From positions 62,001 to 126,000 of the forward strand of contig NZ_RHOS01000004.1 in NCBI RefSeq assembly GCF_003946205.1: a DNA stretch of 64,000 nt. The letters run 5' to 3'. Both the position numbers and the translations under genes were made by a program. Of the stretch, positions 25,683 through 34,753 are shown one piece after another (position 1 is the first letter of the stretch; every line of letters begins with the position of its first letter). The notes beneath the pieces are model-generated. The model did no database searches. It saw nothing but the letters and a program-made list of their open reading frames with translations, and was not told the origin of the DNA. Source of the stretch: Companilactobacillus keshanensis (GTDB taxonomy: Bacteria; Bacillota; Bacilli; Lactobacillales; Lactobacillaceae).

Positions 25683-28600
25683 ATGCCATTAAAATCATTA
25701 ACAATCAATGGATTCAAATCTTTTGCTGATAAAACGAAGATTGATTTTATAAGTGGAATTACAGGAATCGTTGGACCAAACGGAAGCGGAAAATCAAATA
25801 TTACTGAAGCAATTCGTTGGGTCATGGGCGAACAGTCGGCAAAAAGTTTACGTGGGGACAAAATGGCCGATATCATATTTGCTGGTAGTGATACACGTTC
25901 ACAGATGAATCATGCTGAAGTTATTTTGGAATTTGATAATTCACATAAGGAATTGAAATCTGATCAAGAGAATATTTTGATCAAACGTAAACTATATCGT
26001 AATGGTGATACTGAATTCTCAATCAATAATAAAGATTGTCGACTAAAGGATATTACTGAGTTATTTATGGATTCAGGTATGGGAAAACAATCTTTTTCAA
26101 TTATTTCACAAGGTAGAGTTGAAGAAATATTTAACAGCAAGCCAGTTCAAAGACGTTCAATTATTGAAGAGTCCGCTGGAATTGCTTTATTTAAGCAGAA
26201 AAAAATTCAGGCTGAAAATAAGTTATCAGAAACAACCGACAACTTACATCGTGTTTCCGATATTGTTTCCGAATTGTCTAAACAAGTTGAACCCTTAAAA
26301 GAACAGGCTAGTATTGCAAGAGACTATCAAACTCAAAAGAGCCAATATGATGCTATTTATCAACAACTTTTGACTATTGAAATAAAAGATACGTCCATTC
26401 AAAAACGCAAAGTCAATAATGAATTGCGTGAGGTTAAACTAAGCCTGCAAGAAATTGAGAAAAAGGTTAAACAATCGACTGCCGATCTTAATGATAATCG
26501 AACAAAGATTAGTGCGTTTGCTAAAGAAATTGATAATCATCAAAATAACTTAGTAGAAAAAACTCGATCCTTAGAGATATTGAATGGTCAAATAGCCGTT
26601 TCTGATGAGAGGAATGGATACAATACTAGTAATCAAAACTCTTTGAATGATCGTTTGGAGAAGCTTTTAAATGATAAGAAAGCTAACCAGATTCAATTGG
26701 CGGCTTGTCAAGAGACTTTGGATGAGTATCAACAGAAAATTAAATCATATCAAAAAGAATTAAACGATATCGAACACTTAAAGGAACAAACTCCTGAGGA
26801 TCTTCAAAACGAGATCAATCAAATTCGAGATCGGTATGTTAATGCTTTGCAAGAACAAGTTTCTAATAATAATGAGCAAAAATTTAGTCAACGGCAATTA
26901 GTAAGAGTTTCTGAGTTAGAGCAGGAACAAGATAGAAATACTAACGCAGTAACATCTGAAATAGAAAAATTAAATCAGTCTATTACTACAACAAATCAAG
27001 AAATCACTAAATTGGTCGCTGATAATCAAGACTTAATCGCAAGAGGCCAGAGTATTTCCATTTCTATCGATCAGGTGACTGAACAAGGTCAAACTGAGAA
27101 TCAAGCTTATTTGAAAGAATTAGAGAGTCTTCAAGAAATCAAGGCACGTAAAACTGTATTGGAAAATATGGAACAAGAACATGCTGGATTCTACGAAGGT
27201 ACGAAAAATGTTTTGAACAATCAGCAGTCACTTGATGGGATAGTTGGGGCTGTTGCTGAATTGATCACGGTTCCTAAAGAGTATCAGTTGGCAATTGAAA
27301 CAGTTGTCAGTAATCAATTGCAATCGATCGTAACTAAAGATGAGCCCGCTGCTAAACAAGCTATCATGTTCTTACGACAAAAAAATGCCGGTCGGGCGAC
27401 TTTCTTACCTCAAAATATTATTCAGCCCAGAAATATTTATTCAGCAGATTTGAATGCTGCTCATAATGTTGTTGGATTTGTCGATGTCGCAAGTAATTTG
27501 GTTGAATTTGATCAAAGTGTTAATAATATTGTCCAAAATATTTTGGGAAATCTATTGATTGCGACTGATATTGATGCAGCAACGAAAGTTTCGGCAGTTG
27601 TTCATCGTAAATATCGTGTTGTTACGCTGGATGGCAATGTTGTCAATGCCGGAGGTTCTTTGACCGGTGGACAAAAACGTCGAGTAAATTCGAGCCTTTT
27701 AAGTAGAAAAGAGGATTTGAAGGAATTAGTTTCTCAATTGTCGAAAAAGGAAATGGCCCTTGATCAAAAGCAAAAATCAGTTTCGGATCTTCGTGAGAAA
27801 CTAATTGGCTTGCGTCAAGAAAAATCTAATGTTGATAAGGCTTTAGAATCTTTTAATCAAAAGAAAAGTGAACTGAATAATGTTTTATCCACTCAACAAA
27901 ACGAATTAAAACATTTTGAAAGTCAGCAATCAGCCTACGTTTATAATCATTCGAAGACAAAAGCTGATAAAAGGGAATTAACTGATAATTTAAAAAATCA
28001 ATTAAAAATTGCTGAGGCTTTGAAAGCCGATTTAATCAAATTACAATCTGACATTGATGATAAACAAAAAACTCTGAATGATTTTGATTCTAAACTGTCA
28101 TCTACAAATGAAAAAATCCAAAAATATCAAACTGATTTGGCTGTTATTAAGAGTAATTTTGAGAATGAAAATAATCAGCACAAACGGTTGGTTTCTGAAA
28201 TGGAATCTAGTGATGAACAGATCAAAGAGTTAAAGATTAGATTAGATCAGTTGAATAACGAAAAGAGCACTTTGGATCTAAGTAATTCTGAGATCAAGTC
28301 TAAAATTGAAAGTTTAAATACTAATATCATTCAATTGAAGAAGATGCTAAGTTCATTGCAAGATAAGCGTGATCAAGAAGAAGTCAAAGCTAAAGAATTA
28401 AATGAATTAGCTCAAAGAAATTTTGATCTACAAAAATCAGCATCTGATCAACAAGAGAATTTAGCCATTCAAGTAACTAAATTGACAAACAAGATTGACA
28501 GCCGCTTAGATATATTGGCCAAGGATTATCAGTTAACATATGAAGCCGCTATGGTCAATTTGAAGAAACAAGATGCTGATCCCGACGAATTGAAGAAGAA

Positions 28601-29228
28601 TGCCAACTTACTGAAGATGGGAATTGATGAATTAGGTCCAGTAAATATTTCAGCAATTGCCGAATATGATAAAGTTAAGGACCGTTATGAATTTTTGACG
28701 CAACAGCAAGATGATCTTTTAACCGCTAGAAAACAATTGCTAGATACAATGTCAGAGATGAATAATGAAGTTATGACACGTTTTAAGAGGACTTTTGATA
28801 GCGTAGCTGCAGCTTTTGAGACAATCTTCCCAGAGATGTTTGCAGGTGGACGTGCCAAATTGGTATTAACTGATCCCAGTAACTTGTTAGAAACAGGCAT
28901 TGAAATTATTGCACAGCCACCAGGGAAGAAATTCCAGAGATTGAGTTTATTATCAGGTGGTGAGAAAGCTTTGACAGCCATTACACTGCTATTTGCTATT
29001 ATCAAAGTACATCCAGTTCCATTTTGTATTTTAGATGAGGTTGAAGCTTCACTTGATGATGCTAATGTTTATCGTTTTGCTAATTATTTGAATAAATACG
29101 ACGATAATACGGAATTTATCGTAATTACTCATCGTAAGGGTACAATGATGAATGTGAACCGTCTTTATGGCGTCACCATGGAAGAATCCGGTGTTTCCAA
29201 AATGTTATCTGTTGAAGTAGAAAAATAA
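25683..29228 (+). CDS. smc: Chromosome segregation protein SMC
   Basis: The 1181-residue condensin ATPase has Walker A GPNGSGKS at 31-38, two long coiled coils, a hinge near 510-640 (starting about LDGIVGAVAELI), the signature LSGGEKALTAITLLFAI and Walker B CILDEVEASLDDANV near the C-terminus. It works with ScpA/ScpB, not encoded here. ATG 25683 follows AGGAG by about ten bases. The start of ftsY is 12 bases after the stop. Confidence 0.97.
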   Translation: MPLKSLTINGFKSFADKTKIDFISGITGIVGPNGSGKSNITEAIRWVMGEQSAKSLRGDKMADIIFAGSDTRSQMNHAEVILEFDNSHKELKSDQENILIKRKLYRNGDTEFSINNKDCRLKDITELFMDSGMGKQSFSIISQGRVEEIFNSKPVQRRSIIEESAGIALFKQKKIQAENKLSETTDNLHRVSDIVSELSKQVEPLKEQASIARDYQTQKSQYDAIYQQLLTIEIKDTSIQKRKVNNELREVKLSLQEIEKKVKQSTADLNDNRTKISAFAKEIDNHQNNLVEKTRSLEILNGQIAVSDERNGYNTSNQNSLNDRLEKLLNDKKANQIQLAACQETLDEYQQKIKSYQKELNDIEHLKEQTPEDLQNEINQIRDRYVNALQEQVSNNNEQKFSQRQLVRVSELEQEQDRNTNAVTSEIEKLNQSITTTNQEITKLVADNQDLIARGQSISISIDQVTEQGQTENQAYLKELESLQEIKARKTVLENMEQEHAGFYEGTKNVLNNQQSLDGIVGAVAELITVPKEYQLAIETVVSNQLQSIVTKDEPAAKQAIMFLRQKNAGRATFLPQNIIQPRNIYSADLNAAHNVVGFVDVASNLVEFDQSVNNIVQNILGNLLIATDIDAATKVSAVVHRKYRVVTLDGNVVNAGGSLTGGQKRRVNSSLLSRKEDLKELVSQLSKKEMALDQKQKSVSDLREKLIGLRQEKSNVDKALESFNQKKSELNNVLSTQQNELKHFESQQSAYVYNHSKTKADKRELTDNLKNQLKIAEALKADLIKLQSDIDDKQKTLNDFDSKLSSTNEKIQKYQTDLAVIKSNFENENNQHKRLVSEMESSDEQIKELKIRLDQLNNEKSTLDLSNSEIKSKIESLNTNIIQLKKMLSSLQDKRDQEEVKAKELNELAQRNFDLQKSASDQQENLAIQVTKLTNKIDSRLDILAKDYQLTYEAAMVNLKKQDADPDELKKNANLLKMGIDELGPVNISAIAEYDKVKDRYEFLTQQQDDLLTARKQLLDTMSEMNNEVMTRFKRTFDSVAAAFETIFPEMFAGGRAKLVLTDPSNLLETGIEIIAQPPGKKFQRLSLLSGGEKALTAITLLFAIIKVHPVPFCILDEVEASLDDANVYRFANYLNKYDDNTEFIVITHRKGTMMNVNRLYGVTMEESGVSKMLSVEVEK

Positions 29229-29240
29229 GGAGATTAATAT

Positions 29241-30572
29241 ATGGGACTTTTTGATCGAATTAAAAAAGCCTTTACTGGCAAAGAAGATGAACCAAAAGAA
29301 ACTGAAAAAGTTGATGAAACTGCCCAGAATGCTGAAGAACCTGAAACGAAGTCTGCTGATAAAACAGCTGAGTCAGAAGATACAACTGTCGGATCGGAAG
29401 ACAGTACAACAGAAGCTGAGTCAAAAGATGAATCAGATTCTGAACCAGAACAAAAAGATGAACCTTTAGAAATAAAGCCAGAGGACAAAGGTGAGGTTAA
29501 GGATGTTTCTGATAGTTCTGAATCGGAAGAAGAAACGGTCGAACCAGAATCAGAAGAAACTGGAAACTCTGAAACTGCTGATGTTGAAGAAAATCCAGAG
29601 TCTGAATCAGAATCTGAAACAAAAGATGATGTTAAGGAATATGACGAAGGATTAAAGAAGAGTCGTAATTCATTTAGCGCTCGTTTTAATCGTTTTTTGG
29701 CCAATTTTAGAAGTGTTGATGAGGAGTTTTTTGATGATTTAGAGGAATTATTGATTGAATCAGATGTTGGATATGAAACTGCTATGCGCCTTTCAGATGA
29801 GTTACGTGAAGAAGTTAAATTAGAAAATGTTAAAAAACGTTCTGATGTGTCCGATGTTATCGTTAAAAAATTAGTTGATATGTACGATGAAGAAGGAAAA
29901 GAAGAAGATAACAGCCTTAAATTCAGTAATGATAAAACACCGACTATCTTTTTATTTGTAGGTGTTAATGGGGCCGGTAAGACAACCACAATTGGTAAAT
30001 TGGCCCACCGTTATCAACAAGAGGGTAAAAAGGTTCTCCTAGCGGCTGGTGATACATTTAGAGCCGGTGCTATTGAGCAACTTCAAGTTTGGGGTAAACG
30101 TGTTGGTGTACCTGTTCAAGCAAGTAAAGCCCAAACAGATCCCGCTTCAGTTGTCTTTGATGCCGTTCATCGAGCTGTTGAGGAAGATTTTGATATTCTT
30201 TTAGTTGATACTGCCGGTCGTTTGCAGAATAAAGAGGGATTAATGCGTGAATTGGAGAAAATTAAACGTGTCATCACTCGAGAATTACCAGAAGCACCTC
30301 AAGAAGTACTGTTAGTCCTTGATGGATCAACTGGACAAAATGCTTTGAGTCAGGCTAAACAATTCAATGAGACAACTGATGTTTCAGGAATTGTTTTAAC
30401 CAAAATCGATGGCAGTTCTCAAGGTGGTATCGTCTTAGCGATTAGAAATGAACTTCACATTCCGGTTAAATTAGTCGGACTTGGTGAACAGATGGATGAT
30501 TTACGTGATTTTGATCCTGAGAAATTTATTTATGGATTATTTAAAGAATTAATTGTCGGTTCTGGTGAATAG
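29241..30572 (+). CDS. ftsY: Signal recognition particle receptor FtsY
   Basis: The 443-residue SRP receptor GTPase docks ribosome-SRP complexes at the membrane. A short amphipathic basic segment GLFDRIKKAFTGK opens the protein; residues about 14-136 are an unusually long Glu/Ser/Asp-rich low-complexity region; the N domain follows at about 140-225 and the G domain has GVNGAGKT (241-248), DTFRAGAIEQL, DTAGRLQNK and TKIDGSSQGG. AAGGAGATTAATAT precedes the ATG. It lies with ylxM and ffh, its functional partners. Confidence 0.97.
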   Translation: MGLFDRIKKAFTGKEDEPKETEKVDETAQNAEEPETKSADKTAESEDTTVGSEDSTTEAESKDESDSEPEQKDEPLEIKPEDKGEVKDVSDSSESEEETVEPESEETGNSETADVEENPESESESETKDDVKEYDEGLKKSRNSFSARFNRFLANFRSVDEEFFDDLEELLIESDVGYETAMRLSDELREEVKLENVKKRSDVSDVIVKKLVDMYDEEGKEEDNSLKFSNDKTPTIFLFVGVNGAGKTTTIGKLAHRYQQEGKKVLLAAGDTFRAGAIEQLQVWGKRVGVPVQASKAQTDPASVVFDAVHRAVEEDFDILLVDTAGRLQNKEGLMRELEKIKRVITRELPEAPQEVLLVLDGSTGQNALSQAKQFNETTDVSGIVLTKIDGSSQGGIVLAIRNELHIPVKLVGLGEQMDDLRDFDPEKFIYGLFKELIVGSGE

Positions 30573-30573
30573 T

Positions 30574-30915
30574 ATGGAAATTGATGAAACAACCAAGGTA
30601 AATTTGTTGTATAATTTTTATCATTCTTTACTGACAAAGAAACAGAGTCAGTATTTGAATTTATATTATGTTGAAGATTTTTCACTTAGTGAGATTTCGG
30701 AACAGTTAGAAGTTTCTAGACAAGCGGTATTGGATAATTTGCATCGATCCGTTAGTCTGTTAGAATCGTTTGAGAAAGAGCTTGGTCTGATCAAGAAAAC
30801 TCAAGAGATCGATGATATTTCAAAGAAACTTGACCGAGTTGTTTTAGACAGATATCCAGAGGATAAAGAACTAAGTGAATTGGTAAATCGTATTTCAAAA
30901 ATAAATGAGATGTAG
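30574..30915 (+). CDS. ylxM: YlxM family DNA/RNA-binding protein
   Basis: The 113-residue helical protein has a sigma-70 region 4-like helix-turn-helix: LTKKQSQYLNLYYVEDFSLS then EISEQLEVSRQAVLDNL. YlxM is found beside ffh across Firmicutes and is thought to modulate SRP. ATG 30574 begins one base after the ftsY stop; an upstream in-frame extension lies within ftsY and is rejected. Confidence 0.92.
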   Translation: MEIDETTKVNLLYNFYHSLLTKKQSQYLNLYYVEDFSLSEISEQLEVSRQAVLDNLHRSVSLLESFEKELGLIKKTQEIDDISKKLDRVVLDRYPEDKELSELVNRISKINEM

Positions 30916-30924
30916 GAGTAAGAG

Positions 30925-32361
30925 ATGGCTTTTGAAGGATTAAGTGAACGACTTCAAAAAGTTTTTTCCACGTTGAGAGGTAAGGGAAAACTTTCTGAAG
31001 ACGATGTTCGTAAAGTAATGCGTGAAGTTAGAATGGCTTTACTTGAAGCCGATGTTAACTTTGACGTCGTTAAGAATTTCGTTAAACAAGTTAGAGAGCG
31101 TGCTTTGGGCGCTGAAGTAATGGACAGCTTGAGTCCATCACAACAGGTTATCAAAATTGTTGATGATGAATTAACTAAATTGATGGGTGAAGAGGCTGTT
31201 CCTCTAAACAAATCCCCACATATACCAACAATTATTATGATGGTTGGTCTTCAGGGTGCTGGTAAAACTACCACAGCTGGTAAGTTAGCTAAGTACTTGA
31301 TCAATAATGAAAAAGCTCGTCCAATTTTTATTGCTGGTGACGTTTATCGTCCAGCCGCAATTGAGCAGTTAAAGACAGTTGCTGAACAAGTCGGAGCCCC
31401 TGTTTATGAAGAAGGTACTGATAAAGATCCTGTTGATATTGTTAAAAATGGATTGGCCAAGGCTGCTGAAAATAAAAATGATTATGTAATTATCGATACC
31501 GCCGGTCGTTTGGAAATTGATGATAAATTAATGGACGAATTGACTAGAATTAAAGATTTGGCACATCCAAATGAGATCCTCTTCGTTGCCGATTCAATGA
31601 CTGGTCAAGTAGCTGCTAAAGTTGCGCACGGTTTTGATGAACAATTAGATATTACCGGTGTTGTTTTAACTAAGCTGGATGGTGATACTCGTGGTGGTGC
31701 TGCACTTTCAATTCGTGCCGTTACTGGTAAACCAATCAAATTTATTGGACAAGGTGAAAAATTAGATCAACTAGATGTATTCCATCCTGATCGTATGGCT
31801 AACCGTATTCTTGGTATGGGTGACATGCTTACCTTGATCGAAAAAGCTCAAACTGATTACGATGAAGAACAAGCCAAAGATATGGCCGAAAAGATTCGTG
31901 AAAATAGTTTTGACTTTAACGACTTTATTGATCAAATGGATCAGATTCAAAAGATGGGTCCAATGGATGAACTGATGAAGATGATTCCAGGAATGTCTAA
32001 TAATCCTGCTATGGCTAATGTCAATATTGGTGAAAAGGATATTGATCATTTAAAAGCTGTTGTTTATTCAATGACACCTAAAGAACGTGAGAACCCTGAC
32101 TTATTAAATCCCTCAAGACGTCGTCGTATTGCTAGTGGTTCTGGACGTAGTGTTCAAGAAGTAAACCGCATGATCAAACAATTTAAGCAATCCCGTGACA
32201 TGATGAAACAGATGAGTAAAGGTAACATGTCCGGCATGGAACAAATGATGGGTGGCGGAATGTCCGGTAAACTGGGTAAGATGGCTATGCACTCAATGGT
32301 TAAAAAACAAAAGAAACGTAAGAAGAAACGCTTAAAGAAAATTAAACGTTTTAAATCATAA
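30925..32361 (+). CDS. ffh: Signal recognition particle protein Ffh
   Basis: The 478-residue SRP GTPase binds signal sequences on nascent chains. The N domain covers about 1-95, the G domain has GLQGAGKT (108-115), GDVYRPAAIEQLK, DTAGRLEID and TKLDGDTRGG, and the Met-rich M domain follows from about 320 with MGPMDELMKMIPGM and SRRRRIASGSG. The end is strongly basic (KKQKKRKKKRLKKIKRFKS). Start has AGGAGTAAGAG. The 4.5S/6S SRP RNA gene is not in the window. Confidence 0.97.
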   Translation: MAFEGLSERLQKVFSTLRGKGKLSEDDVRKVMREVRMALLEADVNFDVVKNFVKQVRERALGAEVMDSLSPSQQVIKIVDDELTKLMGEEAVPLNKSPHIPTIIMMVGLQGAGKTTTAGKLAKYLINNEKARPIFIAGDVYRPAAIEQLKTVAEQVGAPVYEEGTDKDPVDIVKNGLAKAAENKNDYVIIDTAGRLEIDDKLMDELTRIKDLAHPNEILFVADSMTGQVAAKVAHGFDEQLDITGVVLTKLDGDTRGGAALSIRAVTGKPIKFIGQGEKLDQLDVFHPDRMANRILGMGDMLTLIEKAQTDYDEEQAKDMAEKIRENSFDFNDFIDQMDQIQKMGPMDELMKMIPGMSNNPAMANVNIGEKDIDHLKAVVYSMTPKERENPDLLNPSRRRRIASGSGRSVQEVNRMIKQFKQSRDMMKQMSKGNMSGMEQMMGGGMSGKLGKMAMHSMVKKQKKRKKKRLKKIKRFKS

Positions 32362-32370
32362 AAAAAACAG

Positions 32371-32408
32371 TGGTGTAAAGAAAAAAACTTTACACCATTA
32401 TTTTTTTT
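32371..32408 (+). terminator. Intrinsic terminator after ffh, overlapping the rpsP promoter
   Basis: TGGTGTAAAG (32371-32380) pairs with CTTTACACCA (32388-32397) across seven A residues, followed by TTATTTTTTTT. The 3' arm also supplies the -35 box of the next promoter. Confidence 0.9.
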
Positions 32409-32417
32409 GTGTATACT
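32389..32417 (+). promoter_or_regulatory. Predicted promoter of rpsP-rimM-trmD
   Basis: TTTACA (32389-32394) and TATACT (32412-32417) are 17 bases apart, about 30 bases before rpsP. The -35 box lies in the 3' arm of the ffh terminator and the T tract is the spacer. Confidence 0.65.
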
Positions 32418-32449
32418 AACAAAGTTAAGTATTTAGGAGGAAACAAAAT

Positions 32450-32722
32450 ATGTCAGTTAAGATTAGAATGAAACGTATGGGTAGTAAGTTAAGACCTTTC
32501 TACAGAATCGTTGTTGCTGATTCACGCGCACCACGTGATGGCCGATTCATCGAACAAGTTGGTTACTACAACCCAATCGCTCAACCAGAAGAAATCAAGT
32601 TGGACGATGACAAAATTATGGACTGGTTACAAAAAGGTGCACAACCTTCAGATACAGTTCGTACATTGCTTAAGACACATGGTATTATGCAAAAGTATCA
32701 TGAAAGCAAATATTCAAAATAA
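32450..32722 (+). CDS. rpsP: 30S ribosomal protein S16
   Basis: This 90-residue protein has the S16 start [20 protein letters not shown] and the signature [21 protein letters not shown] strong AGGAGGAAACAAAAT precedes the ATG. In many Firmicutes the KH-domain gene khpA (ylqC) comes next; here only 70 bases with a hairpin separate rpsP from rimM. Confidence 0.97.
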   Translation: MSVKIRMKRMGSKLRPFYRIVVADSRAPRDGRFIEQVGYYNPIAQPEEIKLDDDKIMDWLQKGAQPSDTVRTLLKTHGIMQKYHESKYSK

Positions 32723-32732
32723 TGAATAAGTA

Positions 32733-32775
32733 AAATGGGATCAGATAAAACTTTGTTTTGTCGTGGTCCTATTTA
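32733..32775 (+). terminator. Hairpin between rpsP and rimM (attenuator or terminator)
   Basis: Bases 32733-32751 pair with 32755-32774 around a TTT loop, with one bulged G (32763), making a stem of about 18 pairs followed by ATTTATTTA. The T run is interrupted, so partial termination that lowers rimM-trmD relative to rpsP is more likely than full stop. Confidence 0.6.
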
Positions 32776-32792
32776 TTTATGTGGAGGAATAA

Positions 32793-33308
32793 ATGGCTGA
32801 TAATTTATATCGAGTCGGAACAATTGTTAATACTCATGGGATCAAAGGTGAACTGCGTATTATTCCAATTACTGACTTTCCTGAAGAGCGCTTCAAAAAA
32901 GGTGCCAAACTTTTCTTAAAGAAATCCAATGATTCAAAAGAATTTATTGTCGAATCATCTCGTAAACATAAGAATTTCATTTTGATCAAGTTTAAGGGAT
33001 ACGATAATATAAATGACGTTGAACAATATGTTAAATCAGAATTATTTTCTAACAATGAAGTAAAACCCAAACTTAAAGACGGAGAATTTTTTTACAGTCA
33101 AATTATTGGGTTGAAGGTTATTGATGAACAACTTGGTGAAATAGGAACAATAAAAGAAATTATGGAATTAGGTCCAAATGACGTTTGGGTTGTAAAGAGT
33201 CCTAAATACGATGAGGTATTGATTCCATATATCGATGGTGTAGTTAAAAAAGTAGATCTCGAAAACGAAGTTATTAATGTCGAGATCCCGGATGGATTGA
33301 TAGACTAA
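32793..33308 (+). CDS. rimM: 16S rRNA processing protein RimM
   Basis: The 171-residue maturation factor binds S19 in the 30S head. The RimM N-domain starts [18 protein letters not shown] and the PRC barrel includes [21 protein letters not shown] (written in two parts: [14 protein letters not shown] and PNDVWVV) and [26 protein letters not shown] precedes the ATG. The stop overlaps the trmD start by one base. Confidence 0.96.
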   Translation: MADNLYRVGTIVNTHGIKGELRIIPITDFPEERFKKGAKLFLKKSNDSKEFIVESSRKHKNFILIKFKGYDNINDVEQYVKSELFSNNEVKPKLKDGEFFYSQIIGLKVIDEQLGEIGTIKEIMELGPNDVWVVKSPKYDEVLIPYIDGVVKKVDLENEVINVEIPDGLID

Positions 33309-34036
33309 TGGACATAACAGTATTAAGTATTTTTCCAAAGATGTTTCAGGCCCTAAATGAGTCCTTAATTGGTAAGGCTCAAGAAAAAGGGCTGGTTAAT
33401 CTTGATGTAGTAGATTTCAGAGATTTTACTACTAACAAACAAAACCACGTTGACGATTCGCCTTATGGTGGTGGTGCGGGGATGCTTTTGCAGGCACAGC
33501 CTATCTATGACGCCATGGATTATGTTGAACAAAAGAGGCCCGGCAAGAAACGAGTTGTTTTGTTAGATCCAGCTGGTAAAACCTTTAACACTAAAATTGC
33601 CAGAGATTTTGCAAAAGAGGATCAATTAGTATTTATTTGTGGGCACTATGAAGGCTTTGACGAAAGAATCAAGGATTTGGTCACTGATGAGGTATCAATT
33701 GGCGATTACATTTTAACCGGTGGCGAATTGCCAACTATGAATATGATTGATGCTACTTTGAGATTTGTACCTGGAGTTTTAGGGAATGCGGTCTCCGCTG
33801 AAGATGAATCTTTTTCCAATGGGTTGCTAGAGTATCCACAGTATTCAAGACCAGCTGATTTTCGTGGTAAGAAGGTACCGGAAGTTTTAATCAGTGGTGA
33901 TCATGAAAAAATTCGCCTCTGGCGTTTGAAAGAGTCTTTGAGAAAAACCTTAGAGCGTCGTCCGGACCTATTGAATACAGTGGAATTGAATGACGAAGAG
34001 AAGAAATTACTTCGTGAAATTCGTTCCGAAAACTAG
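33308..34036 (+). CDS. trmD: tRNA (guanine(37)-N1)-methyltransferase TrmD
   Basis: The 242-residue SPOUT methyltransferase modifies G37 and prevents frameshifting. The knot motifs GHYEGFDER (112-120) and [13 protein letters not shown] (130-142) bind SAM. The start overlaps the rimM stop (TAATG). rplS follows after a 115-base gap that likely holds the L19 leader. Confidence 0.97.
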   Translation: MDITVLSIFPKMFQALNESLIGKAQEKGLVNLDVVDFRDFTTNKQNHVDDSPYGGGAGMLLQAQPIYDAMDYVEQKRPGKKRVVLLDPAGKTFNTKIARDFAKEDQLVFICGHYEGFDERIKDLVTDEVSIGDYILTGGELPTMNMIDATLRFVPGVLGNAVSAEDESFSNGLLEYPQYSRPADFRGKKVPEVLISGDHEKIRLWRLKESLRKTLERRPDLLNTVELNDEEKKLLREIRSEN

Positions 34037-34055
34037 TTTACAAATAAGATTCAAT

Positions 34056-34151
34056 AATGTAATATTGTAAGAGTGTTTGAACACATATTAACGATATTCC
34101 GCTGTGTATTAATTAAGATACATAAGAGTGTCGAATTAGGAGAAATTATTT
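34056..34151 (+). ncRNA. Probable L19 (rplS) leader RNA
   Basis: The 115-base trmD-rplS gap is long for this operon and can fold: GTGTTTGAACAC (about 34072-34083) forms a small hairpin, and GTGTAT (about 34105) can pair with ATACAT (about 34119). A ribosomal protein leader upstream of rplS is known in Bacilli; assignment to that family is by position and rough structure only. Confidence 0.45.
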
Positions 34152-34505
34152 ATGAAACCATTAATTCAAGATATTACTAAAGAACAACTACGTTCTGATA
34201 TCCCTGACTTCCGTCCTGGTGACACTGTTCGTGTCCATGCTAAGGTTGTTGAAGGTTCACGTGAGCGTGTTCAGTTGTTTGAAGGTGTTGTAATTAAGAG
34301 ACGTGGAGCTGGCGTTAGTGCTACTTATACTGTTCGTAAGATGAGTAGCGGTGTTGGTGTTGAAAGAACATTTCCACTAAACACACCACGTGTTGAAAAG
34401 CTCGAAGTTATTAGACGTGGTCTTGTACGTCGTAGTAAACTTTACTATCTACGTGATCGTAAAGGTAAGGCTGCACGTATTAAAGAACGTCGTATTGAGA
34501 AATAG
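34152..34505 (+). CDS. rplS: 50S ribosomal protein L19
   Basis: The 117-residue L19 contains [35 protein letters not shown] and [18 protein letters not shown]19 lies at the interface of the subunits. TTAGGAGAAATTATTT precedes the ATG. The gene ends the rpsP-rimM-trmD-rplS cluster and is followed by two terminators. Confidence 0.97.
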   Translation: MKPLIQDITKEQLRSDIPDFRPGDTVRVHAKVVEGSRERVQLFEGVVIKRRGAGVSATYTVRKMSSGVGVERTFPLNTPRVEKLEVIRRGLVRRSKLYYLRDRKGKAARIKERRIEK

Positions 34506-34514
34506 GCAAATCAC

Positions 34515-34538
34515 AAAGACACTTCGGTGTCTTTTTTT
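34515..34538 (+). terminator. Intrinsic terminator after rplS (first of two)
   Basis: AAAGACAC (34515-34522) and GTGTCTTT (34527-34534) flank a stable TTCG tetraloop and lead into a T tract. Confidence 0.95.
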
Positions 34539-34543
34539 GTATC

Positions 34544-34578
34544 AAAGCAGATATATTAAATAAGATATCTGCTTTTTT
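34544..34578. terminator. Second terminator between rplS and purE
   Basis: AAAGCAGATAT (34544-34554) pairs with ATATCTGCTTT (34565-34575) over a ten-base loop, followed by TTTTT. The A run on the 5' side would also work on the opposite strand. It isolates the purine operon. Confidence 0.85.
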
Positions 34579-34645
34579 ATTATTCCAAATTATTTATACA
34601 CGTATAATTATTTGAATAAATCACCATTACAGCGCTTTATATGCT

Positions 34646-34662
34646 AATTATACGAACAATAA
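34646..34662 (+). promoter_or_regulatory. PurBox-like site upstream of purE
   Basis: The segment AATTATACGAACAATAA matches the lactic acid bacterial PurBox (AWWWCCGAACWWT) at all positions but the first C. Its central G (34654) is about 77 bases upstream of the predicted transcription start (about 34731), close to the spacing I recall for PurR activation in Lactococcus lactis. I could not find a second clear PurBox. Confidence 0.55.
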
Positions 34663-34695
34663 GATTAATTTTATGAATTTATGTACGTAAATTTA

Positions 34696-34724
34696 TTGAA
34701 AAAAACGTATTTAATTGATAAACT
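34696..34724 (+). promoter_or_regulatory. Predicted promoter of the purine operon
   Basis: TTGAAA (34696-34701) and TAAACT (34719-34724) are 17 bases apart. The predicted start leaves only about 23 bases of leader before purE, so there is no room for a purine riboswitch. The weak -10 box fits an activated promoter. Confidence 0.6.
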
Positions 34725-34753
34725 GATGACATACTTCAAGGAGAGAGTGGCTT

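Noticed and set aside
29234-29989. Minus-strand 251-codon Ser-rich open frame opposite ftsY
   Set aside because: It is the antisense of the acidic GAA/TCN-rich part of ftsY, where repeats avoid stops on both strands. No binding site, no recognisable domain.
34646-34662. TTATACGAAC sequence before purE as another LexA box
   Set aside because: It shares the left arm with the box at 8339 but the right half GTTCG is missing; PurBox is the better reading.
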